Assembly (NCBI GenBank): GCA_014804865.1
Contig: JAAUYY010000068.1
Location: 1-7,199, forward strand
From: Desulfovibrio sp.
GTDB lineage: Bacteria > Desulfobacterota > Desulfovibrionia > Desulfovibrionales > Desulfovibrionaceae
DNA: 7,199 bases
Direction: 5' to 3'
Part shown: positions 1 through 4,727 of the stretch, piece by piece
Layout: each line of letters opens with the position of its first letter
Numbering within the stretch: the first letter of the stretch is position 1
Notes under the pieces: generated by a model
The model's input: the letters and a program-made list of their open reading frames with translations, nothing else
Told to the model about the DNA's origin: nothing
The model's database searches: none
Program-made: the position numbers and the translations under genes

Positions 1-585
1 AAGGCCGAAAGGGAAAGGTGCCAAAAGGCCGCGGAGGCCGCGCGCAATGGGATGAACGTCGCGCTGATCTCCTCCGGCGATCCGGGCGTGTACGCCATGG
101 CCGCGCTGGCGCTCGAGATCCTTGAGGAGGAAGAGGCACTCGAGAGCGTTCCCTTTCAGGTCATCCCGGGTGTGCCCGCCCTTTGCGCGGGCGCCGCCCT
201 CCTGGGCGCTCCAATAGGCCATGATTTCGCTTGCGTAAGCTTAAGCGATCTCCTTACTCCCTGGGAATTAATCGAAAGGCGTCTGAACGCGGCCATGGGA
301 GCCGATTTTGTCTGCGTCCTCTATAATCCTCGCTCGCGCGGACGACCCGATTACCTGAAAAAGGCTCTCGAAATCGCTAAAAGATATCGATCTCCCGCCT
401 GTCCCGTTGGGATGGCGAGGAACATATCGCGACCGGGTCAATCGACCATGATCGCGACCCTCGACGTTTTCGATCCGGAGCTTGCCGATATGCTCTCTCT
501 GGTAATCGTAGGGAACAGCGAGACCCGGATCGTCGGAGGATATATGCTCTCGCCTCGAGGCTACGCGAAAAAATACCCTTCATGA
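1..585 (+). CDS. cobJ: Precorrin-3B C17-methyltransferase (CobJ/CbiH), 5'-truncated by window edge
   Basis: SAM-dependent tetrapyrrole methylase of the cobalamin (corrin) pathway. The family methylates C-17 and contracts the macrocycle of precorrin-3B (CobJ, aerobic route) or cobalt-factor III (CbiH, anaerobic route) in the cytoplasm. The frame is open from base 1, and the 17 codons before the Met at 52 read as coding sequence running into the conserved ISSGDPGVYAMA loop, so that Met is internal and the true start lies upstream. 194 residues are visible; the family is usually about 240-255, so roughly 50-60 N-terminal residues are missing. Family motifs in order are SSGDPGVY, VIPGVPALCAGAALLGAP, SLSDLLTPW, VLYNPRSRGR, and the C-terminal IVGNSETRIVGGYMLSPRGY. 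The PGVP and GDPGVY segments belong to the SAM/substrate cleft. The aerobic CobJ and anaerobic CbiH roles cannot be told apart here. The family is clear; only the N-terminus is unseen. Confidence 0.95.
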   Translation, partial: KAERERCQKAAEAARNGMNVALISSGDPGVYAMAALALEILEEEEALESVPFQVIPGVPALCAGAALLGAPIGHDFACVSLSDLLTPWELIERRLNAAMGADFVCVLYNPRSRGRPDYLKKALEIAKRYRSPACPVGMARNISRPGQSTMIATLDVFDPELADMLSLVIVGNSETRIVGGYMLSPRGYAKKYPS

Positions 586-601
586 ATTTCATCGAGACGA
601 T

Positions 602-623
602 CGACGCTTTTTTACACGCGTCG
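602..623. repeat. Inverted repeat CGACGC-N10-GCGTCG upstream of sigma-54 promoter
   Basis: Perfect 6-bp arms (602-607 and 618-623) flank a T-rich 10-base spacer. Its centre lies about 147 bp before the predicted zraP-like transcription start, a usual distance for enhancer sites of sigma-54 activators. There is no T-run after the right arm, so it is a poor terminator. A 6-bp palindrome in GC-rich DNA can arise by chance, so an activator-site role is only a suggestion. Confidence 0.25.
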
Positions 624-688
624 CGGCGAGAGCGGGCAAAAAGGTAACAGATCGAAGCGCGACAGAAAGGTTCCCGAGCATGAAGTAG

Positions 689-705
689 GGCGACTTCGCC
701 TTTTT
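689..705 (+). terminator. Weak intrinsic terminator candidate after cobJ
   Basis: GGCG-ACTT-CGCC is followed directly by five T residues (701-705), the pattern of a short rho-independent terminator about 100 bp after the cobJ stop. The stem is only 4-5 bp. It overlaps another inverted repeat, GAAGT-N6-ACTTC (682-697), which could instead be a protein-binding site for the downstream promoter. The two readings compete. Confidence 0.35.
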
Positions 706-733
706 CGCGGCTAAATTTCGCTTGTCCGCTTAA

Positions 734-749
734 TGGCACGCGGATTGCT
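734..749 (+). promoter_or_regulatory. Sigma-54 (RpoN) promoter of the zraP-like gene
   Basis: TGGCACG-CGGA-TTGCT matches the -24/-12 consensus TGGCACG-N4-TTGCW at every defined base, with exactly 10 bp between the invariant GG (735-736) and GC (747-748). The predicted start is near 759-760, leaving a leader of about 20 nt that carries the AGGAGG ribosome site (771-776). Sigma-54 promoters need an ATP-dependent enhancer-binding activator. In E. coli the zraP promoter is of this type and is driven by the ZraS/ZraR two-component system, so position and downstream gene agree. Confidence 0.87.
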
Positions 750-780
750 AATTTATAACAAACACGCGTAAGGAGGCTTT

Positions 781-1269
781 ATGAAATTTAGCGGGAAAAT
801 TTGCGGACTAGCTTTGGCCGCGCTCATTTTTGCGGGTATGACGGGCTTCGCGGACGCCGCCCAGCGGGGAAACAGGAACGGCTTGACGCCCGATCAACAG
901 CGGATGGCAGAGGAAATTTTCAATGAGAATTACGCCGCGATGGACGCCACGCGTCGGGCGCTAACCGAAAAACGCGCTTTGCTCGACGAGGAGATGGCTA
1001 GCCCGAACCCCGATCCAGCGGCGATAGAGCGGCTTTCGCGCGAAATTGGCGAATTAAGAGGCAGGATGCTCGCCGCGCGCGCCAAAGCTCGCGCCGAACT
1101 CGTCGAAAACGGCCTTTCAGCGGATCTCTACGCTCCGGCGTACCCCGGGCGCGGCCAGAGTCGCGATCAGGGCGTTTGGTATGGGCATAGAGGACATTAC
1201 GGCGATCGGGGCGGCCACCATGGCCCGAGAGGCGGCGGCCATTGGCGCGGCGGTCCTTGCTGCTGGTAG
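781..1269 (+). CDS. ZraP/Spy-like periplasmic zinc-resistance-associated protein
   Basis: 162-residue secreted protein. A Sec signal peptide (Lys2 and Lys6, hydrophobic core about 8-22) ends at ADA-AQ, cleavage probably after residue 26. The mature part has the LTPDQQ motif (35-40) followed by two long charged helices (about 40-110), as in the ZraP/Spy/CpxP family of periplasmic chaperones and metal-binding stress proteins. The tail (about 121-162) is rich in Gly, His and Arg, with histidines at 136, 139, 146, 147 and 154 and a terminal Cys-Cys-Trp, a likely metal-binding segment. AGGAGG lies 4 nt before the ATG. The sigma-54 promoter just upstream supports a ZraP-type role, and a strong terminator follows, so the gene is monocistronic. 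No ZraS/ZraR pair is in view. The family call is good; the metal, and whether it is mainly chaperone or sensor-modulator, is inferred. Confidence 0.85.
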   Translation: MKFSGKICGLALAALIFAGMTGFADAAQRGNRNGLTPDQQRMAEEIFNENYAAMDATRRALTEKRALLDEEMASPNPDPAAIERLSREIGELRGRMLAARAKARAELVENGLSADLYAPAYPGRGQSRDQGVWYGHRGHYGDRGGHHGPRGGGHWRGGPCCW

Positions 1270-1331
1270 CGTTTGCCTGGACGGATTTGTAAATATATAG
1301 CGCGGAGCCGCGAACTTCGCTCCAAATACAT

Positions 1332-1360
1332 GAGGGAATCCGGTCGGATTCCCTCTTTTT
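1332..1360 (+). terminator. Strong rho-independent terminator of the zraP-like gene
   Basis: A perfect 10-bp stem (GAGGGAATCC, 1332-1341, with GGATTCCCTC, 1346-1355) and a GGTC tetraloop are followed by TTTTT (1356-1360). It starts 62 bp after the stop codon. Read on the other strand the hairpin lacks a good T-tract, so it serves mainly the + strand gene. Confidence 0.93.
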
Positions 1361-1414
1361 GTTAATTTATCGCGCCTCGACCTGTTCGCCAAAGCGTTTA
1401 GCTTCGCGCGCGGT

Positions 1415-2209
1415 TCAGGATTTCGCGGCTTTTGCCATATCTACGGCGTTTTTGAATAGTTCGAGCGGCAACGCTCCGCGGATGACCAGATTGTTGACCA
1501 GAAAATAGGGCGTGCCCTCAATTCCCAATTTCTGTCCGTCTTCGAGATCCTGGGCGAGAATGTCCTTTACCTTCTTGCTCTGCGCCTCTTTCTGAAGCTT
1601 CTTTACGTCCAGGCCGAGGCTCTCGGCGGTCTGCTTTATAAATGGCTCGCCCTCGGCGAGGAGTCTTTCGCGATTGTCGAACATCTTGTGATAAAATTCC
1701 CAGGCCTTGGGCTCGCTTTGTTGCGAAATGGCTATAAAATAAGCCGAAGCCAGAGCGCCGGGGCCTTTCTCATCGAGTGGCAGGTGTTTGAAAACCAGCG
1801 CCACGTCGTCGCCGTATTCCTCGCGGATAGCGTCGAGAGTTTTTGAGGCTTGCTCGCAAAAATGGCAAGTGAAATCTGAAAAGGCGATAATCTTTACCTT
1901 CGCGTCCTTGTTGCCAAGCACGGGCCTGTCCTTGAGGCGCGTTTCCTTGTCCTTCGCGAGATCCTCTCGCCATTGGGCTTCGAGGTTATGCTTGCGGCGC
2001 AAATTGGATCCTTGTTGCGCTATGTCGAGCACAGCCTCGCTGTTTTGACGCAACACGTCGAGGATCAGATTCGGGTTTTCAGACAACAGGTTTCGCACGG
2101 CGTTTTCCAGCTCCGCGGAGTTCGCGGTCGCCGCGACGCTCTCGCCCGCGGGAAAAGTCGCGACGGCGAAGAGCAGAAGCGGAATGAGGAACAGTTTTTT
2201 TAACGGCAT
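1415..2209 (-). CDS. Periplasmic DsbA-family thiol-disulfide protein, ScsC/Com1-like
   Basis: 264 residues. A signal peptide (Lys4-Lys5, hydrophobic 6-19) ends at SVA-A, cleavage near residue 26. Residues about 31-65, including ELENAVRNLLSENPNLIL, resemble the N-terminal helical oligomerisation stalk of ScsC/Com1-type proteins, followed by a charged helical linker (70-95). The thioredoxin fold starts near 100 with VLGNKDAKVKIIAFSDF and carries the active-site CXXC as Cys115-His-Phe-Cys118; the cis-Pro loop is GTPYF (232-236). Such proteins oxidise or isomerise disulfides in secreted proteins, and some ScsC proteins are linked to copper tolerance. The CHFC dipeptide differs from the CPHC of classical DsbA. 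A GGAG lies 7 nt before the ATG. The gene converges with the zraP-like gene, so a shared periplasmic stress role is possible. Oxidase versus isomerase activity cannot be decided, and no DsbB or DsbD partner is in the window. Confidence 0.88.
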   Translation of the reverse strand: MPLKKLFLIPLLLFAVATFPAGESVAATANSAELENAVRNLLSENPNLILDVLRQNSEAVLDIAQQGSNLRRKHNLEAQWREDLAKDKETRLKDRPVLGNKDAKVKIIAFSDFTCHFCEQASKTLDAIREEYGDDVALVFKHLPLDEKGPGALASAYFIAISQQSEPKAWEFYHKMFDNRERLLAEGEPFIKQTAESLGLDVKKLQKEAQSKKVKDILAQDLEDGQKLGIEGTPYFLVNNLVIRGALPLELFKNAVDMAKAAKS

Positions 2210-2217
2210 TTTTAATC

Positions 2218-2250
2218 TCCGGCTTTATGATAGGCGGTTGTTCCGCCGGA
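2218..2250 (-). promoter_or_regulatory. Leader hairpins that could mask the scsC-like ribosome site
   Basis: On the minus-strand transcript TCCGGC (2250-2245) can pair with GCCGGA (2223-2218), which covers three of the four bases of the GGAG ribosome site (2220-2217). A second hairpin, GGCGG/CCGCC around TTGTT (2233-2247), shares bases 2245-2247 with the first, so the two are mutually exclusive. This is the layout of a simple RNA switch, but the stems are short and the role is inferred. Confidence 0.25.
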
Positions 2251-2299
2251 CTTCGGACGCGAGCGCCTCGCCCGCGCCTGGGAGTCGTTGATTAAACGA

Positions 2300-2317
2300 T
2301 AAATTTTTAAAAATTTA
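2300..2317. repeat. 18-bp perfect A/T palindrome
   Basis: TAAATTTTTAAAAATTTA reads the same on both strands and contains no G or C, inside an otherwise GC-rich region. It overlaps the predicted -10 and start site of the scsC-like promoter, a typical repressor position. It could also simply be flexible or bent promoter DNA. Confidence 0.6.
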
Positions 2318-2340
2318 CTACTCTTTTTCAAGACTTTCAA
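2312..2340 (-). promoter_or_regulatory. Sigma-70-type promoter candidate for the scsC-like gene
   Basis: Minus strand: TTGAAA (2340-2335), 17-bp spacer, TAAATT (2317-2312). The -35 has 5/6 and the -10 has 4/6 consensus bases. The predicted start near 2305 gives a leader of about 95 nt. It stands back to back with the parA promoter. Confidence 0.4.
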
Positions 2341-2351
2341 GCGCCGCTTGA
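2337..2351. repeat. 15-bp inverted repeat between divergent -35 boxes
   Basis: TCAAGCG-C-CGCTTGA is a perfect 7-1-7 inverted repeat overlapping both the scsC-like -35 (2335-2340) and the parA -35 (2348-2353). Part of the symmetry (TCAA/TTGA) follows from having two facing-away TTGA-type -35 boxes; the inner GCG/CGC is extra. It is a possible operator governing both genes. Confidence 0.5.
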
Positions 2352-2376
2352 CCTTATCCCGCGCCCTTTCTATAAA
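2348..2376 (+). promoter_or_regulatory. Sigma-70 promoter of parA
   Basis: TTGACC (2348-2353), a 17-bp spacer, then TATAAA (2371-2376): five of six consensus bases in each box at optimal spacing. The predicted start is near 2383, about 174 nt before the parA ATG. Confidence 0.75.
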
Positions 2377-2382
2377 GACATA

Positions 2383-2556
2383 TCATGGGACAAATATAGA
2401 GCGCGTCGCGAAGTCGACCGTCGGCGCTTCGAGTCGCGGCGCGATAAGTCCAAGGGGAAAACGCCTTTGAGAATCTCGCGACTCTTTCGCGTCGTCCCAT
2501 TTATCGCGAAGGTTTTACGCAAGGCGAGCGATCGTCCTTCATAGCGCGGAGGAGAA
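2383..2556 (+). other. Long foldable parA 5' leader
   Basis: The predicted leader has nested complementary arms. ATGGGAC (2385-2391, the 5' end) pairs with GTCCCAT (2494-2500). Inside are CGAAG/CTTCG (2409-2413 with 2427-2431) and GAGTCGCG/CGCGACTC (2431-2438 with 2477-2484, 8 bp), with a small AAGG/CCTT hairpin (2452-2467) in the loop of the latter. A further hairpin with a GCGA tetraloop (2521-2539) sits 8 nt before the GGAGGAG ribosome site (2548-2554). I see no known riboswitch consensus and no real upstream ORF. Structure is predicted by eye, and GC-rich DNA gives chance pairings. Confidence 0.35.
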
Positions 2557-3351
2557 ATGGCGCGCATCATTTCCATCGCAAATCAAAAAGGCGGCGTAGG
2601 CAAAACTACGACCGCGATTAATTTGGCCGCGGCCCTCGCCGTGATGGAGAAGAAGACACTGCTGGTGGACTGCGATCCGCAAGCCAACGCGACAAGCGGT
2701 CTCGGCGTAAGCCCGGAGGAGGCCGCCAACGGCAATCTTTATTCCGTCTTTTACACGCCGTCCAAAGCTCCGCGAGTCATAATAAATACTTCCGCGCCAT
2801 TTTTGTCCCTGCTTCCCGGCTCGCCCGATCTTGTGGCCGCCGAGTTGGAGCTTGTGGACAAGATGGCCCGCGAATACTACTTGCGCGAGTGCGTTCGCGC
2901 GATCGAAAAAGAGAAGGATTACGAGTACATAATTCTGGATTGTCCGCCGTCGCTCAGTCTGCTTACGCTAAACGCTCTCTGCGCTTCAGAGGAGTTGCTT
3001 GTGCCCCTGCAATGCGAATATTTCGCTCTGGAGGGGATTGTAAAGCTTCTGGGGACTTACGAGCAGGTTCAACGTCTGCTAAATCAGGGATTGAGTCTGC
3101 TCGGCATTGTCCTTACCATGTACGATTCCAGAAATCGTCTGACAAAGGAAGTAAAGAACGAAGTGCGACGCTGTTTTGGCGAGTCGCTTTTCGAGACGGT
3201 CATCCCGAGGAATGTGCGTCTTTCCGAGGCTCCAAGTCATGGAAAATCGATCATTCATTACGATGTCAAATCGCGGGGAGCCGAAGCCTATCTTGGCCTC
3301 GCGCGGGAAGTTACCATGCGAAAGCCTGAAAAAAAAGTCGCGCTCAACTGA
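2557..3351 (+). CDS. parA: Chromosome-partitioning ATPase ParA (Soj)
   Basis: 264-residue deviant Walker ATPase. It dimerises on the nucleoid with ATP and is stimulated by ParB bound at parS, moving origin regions apart. The Walker A motif KGGVGKTT is at 11-18 with the signature lysine Lys11; Walker A' is VDCDPQAN (37-44) with the hydrolysis-type Asp40; Walker B is IILDCPPS (125-132). The C-terminal Soj signature IPRNVRLSEAPSHGKSI is at 216-232. Only ten residues precede Walker A, so it lacks the N-terminal DNA-binding domain of type Ia plasmid ParA, and its length is typical of chromosomal Soj. GGAGG lies 4 nt before the ATG. ParB is not directly downstream: a gene on the other strand intervenes and its stop overlaps this stop by 8 bp. 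Confidence is very high for the family. Confidence 0.97.
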   Translation: MARIISIANQKGGVGKTTTAINLAAALAVMEKKTLLVDCDPQANATSGLGVSPEEAANGNLYSVFYTPSKAPRVIINTSAPFLSLLPGSPDLVAAELELVDKMAREYYLRECVRAIEKEKDYEYIILDCPPSLSLLTLNALCASEELLVPLQCEYFALEGIVKLLGTYEQVQRLLNQGLSLLGIVLTMYDSRNRLTKEVKNEVRRCFGESLFETVIPRNVRLSEAPSHGKSIIHYDVKSRGAEAYLGLAREVTMRKPEKKVALN

Positions 3352-3745
3352 CGGCGGAATCGACTTCCGTTTCAAAGTTATAGCGAAAGTATTTGTGACG
3401 AATGATCGAGCCGCATCCGGCGCAGACAAAGATCAACGTCCCGCCGAGGCTGGCTGTTTTCAACGCGAAAGGCCTCGCGGCGTCCGCGCGCCAGTCGAGC
3501 GTTTCGGTCGAGCAGACGGGGCATTTCACCGCCGGATCGTAGTCGTATCGATAATCCCAGGCGGCCATGAAACGTTTGAATTCGTCCATGGCCGAATCGG
3601 AATCCAGAGTAGCCGGAGCGGGCGAGGCTGTTTGAAATTTCGCGATAAGCGGCTCGATTTTTCTCCATTCCCCGGCGGGGATCCTCACTTCGACCAACTC
3701 GCCGTTCGCGTCGTAGAAACGCGAAATTTTATTCGCATCGAACAT
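3344..3745 (-). CDS. Small uncharacterised zinc-ribbon protein
   Basis: 133 residues, function not recognised. The start is the ATG at 3745-3743, which has GGAGGG 5 nt upstream. The same frame stays open further through the antisense of parB, but that part is an artefact. The N-terminus (1-35) begins MFDANKISRF and has a beta-like segment (ELVEVRIPAGEWRKIEPLI); a linker (40-50) and an amphipathic acidic helix (50-65) follow. Two CXXC pairs, Cys75-Pro-Val-Cys78 and Cys108-Ala-Gly-Cys111, flank a 29-residue insert and should bind one zinc ion or another metal. It ends in an aromatic, acidic tail. No signal peptide or membrane helix, so probably cytoplasmic. It is divergent from parB (81-bp gap) and convergent with parA (8-bp overlap). 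The ribosome site, start and CXXC pairs make it a convincing gene; any link to chromosome partition is only inferred from position. Confidence 0.85.
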   Translation of the reverse strand: MFDANKISRFYDANGELVEVRIPAGEWRKIEPLIAKFQTASPAPATLDSDSAMDEFKRFMAAWDYRYDYDPAVKCPVCSTETLDWRADAARPFALKTASLGGTLIFVCAGCGSIIRHKYFRYNFETEVDSAVS

Positions 3746-3775
3746 GAAACCCTCCGAAATTCGCTTTAGCGGGAA

Positions 3776-3802
3776 ATTGCTATCGCGCTGTAAATTTGTC
3801 AA
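3776..3802 (-). promoter_or_regulatory. Possible promoter of the zinc-ribbon gene
   Basis: Minus strand has a perfect TTGACA (3802-3797), but the best -10 nearby (AGCAAT, 3781-3776) is poor and only 15 bp away. The 81-bp gap 3746-3826 must hold start signals for both this gene and parB. On the + strand only a weak TTGCTA-N17-CAATAT (3777-3805) is seen. Confidence 0.25.
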
Positions 3803-3826
3803 TATCACTGGCGGGAGGAAGCGGAT

Positions 3827-4720
3827 ATGAGTCTTCAAAACAAGGGGCTTGGACGCGGGCTGGACGCGCTTTTCAAACCCAACATTCAGGAAGCGGAGGC
3901 GGGCGTCGCCGAAGTCGCCGCGAGCGGTCTCCCCTTGCGAATGATCGAACCGAATCCTGAACAGCCCAGGCATACCTTTTCGGACGAAAGTCTTAACGAT
4001 CTGGCCGCTTCCATTCGCGCGCAAGGCGTCCTGCAACCAATTCTCGTCAGATCGATTGGTCAGGGGCGATATCAGATCGTCGCCGGAGAACGACGCTGGC
4101 GCGCGGCCGGACTCGCCGGCCTTGACGAAATTCCAGCGATCGTCAAAGAGATCGACGACAGCGAAGCGCTGATCGTCGCGCTCATCGAAAACATACAGCG
4201 CGAGGATCTCAATCCCATCGAGCGCGCGACCGCTCTGCAATCGATCAAGGAAGCCCTCTCCTTGAGTCAGGAAGAGCTCGCGGCGCGGGTGGGCCTGGAC
4301 ACGGGCACGGTGTCCAATTTTCTGCGCTTGCTCAATCTGCCGGACTCGGCGAAAAAGGAAGTTAACGCGGGAACGATAAGCATGGGCCACGCCCGCTGTC
4401 TCGCCGCGCTTCCCGAAGAGGAATTGATCGATAGCCTCTTGACAAGAATCATCGAAAAAAATATGTCGGTTCGCGACGTCGAAGAAGCCGTCGGTATCTG
4501 GCGAGCGGAGGGCTCCTTCCCCTGGGATCAGGACGCGCCCCGCGAAAGAGCCCCGAAGGATCCCGAAATAAAACGCCTCGCCAAGAGTATAGGACAGACT
4601 CTCAACTGCGGCGTCCGCATTAGCGGCACAGTGGAGAAAGGACGCATAAGTCTGGCCTACGACAGCAACGAGCAACTCTTCGAGTTGCTCGAAAAACTCG
4701 GGATGACTCTGGAAAGCTGA
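3827..4720 (+). CDS. parB: Chromosome-partitioning protein ParB (Spo0J)
   Basis: 297 residues. CTP-dependent DNA clamp that loads at parS, spreads along DNA, recruits SMC and stimulates ParA. The N-terminal ParA-contact motif GLGRGLDALF (7-16) is intact and fixes the start; GGAGG lies 8 nt before the ATG. The N-terminal CTPase domain spans about 35-130 with the arginine-rich motif AGERRWRA (86-93) and ENIQREDLNPIE (121-132). The helix-turn-helix parS-reading domain follows (about 145-190: LSQEELAARVGLDTGTVSNF, then GHAR at 187-190). The C-terminal dimerisation domain is about 235-297. I found no copy of the usual parS palindrome (TGTTTCACGTGAAACA) in the window. The gene has its own upstream gap rather than a parA overlap. 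Its stop is 7 bp from the stop of the convergent kinase gene, with no hairpin between them. Confidence 0.97.
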   Translation: MSLQNKGLGRGLDALFKPNIQEAEAGVAEVAASGLPLRMIEPNPEQPRHTFSDESLNDLAASIRAQGVLQPILVRSIGQGRYQIVAGERRWRAAGLAGLDEIPAIVKEIDDSEALIVALIENIQREDLNPIERATALQSIKEALSLSQEELAARVGLDTGTVSNFLRLLNLPDSAKKEVNAGTISMGHARCLAALPEEELIDSLLTRIIEKNMSVRDVEEAVGIWRAEGSFPWDQDAPRERAPKDPEIKRLAKSIGQTLNCGVRISGTVEKGRISLAYDSNEQLFELLEKLGMTLES

Positions 4721-4727
4721 AGCGAAG

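Noticed and set aside
582..647. 21-codon ORF (MNFIETIDAFLHASRRERAKR, 21 residues shown by first part MNFIETIDAF) overlapping the cobJ stop as ATGA
   Set aside because: The ATGA overlap suggests coupling, but it is very short, has no ribosome site of its own beyond coupling, and resembles no known small protein.
1415..2209. Classical DsbA call for the thiol protein
   Set aside because: CHFC active site, helical N-terminal stalk and 264-residue length fit ScsC/Com1-type proteins better than the shorter CPHC DsbA.
2385..2399. Four-codon ORF (ATG GGA CAA ATA TAG) at the 5' end of the parA leader
   Set aside because: No ribosome site fits before it because the predicted start is only about 2 nt upstream; most likely chance.
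2210..2556. Replication origin next to parA (A/T-rich block plus possible DnaA boxes)
   Set aside because: The A/T-rich block is short and I see no TTATCCACA-type boxes near it; promoters explain the region better.
2557..4720. parS site near parAB
   Set aside because: I looked by eye for the consensus TGTTTCACGTGAAACA and close variants over the whole window and saw none; sites probably lie elsewhere.
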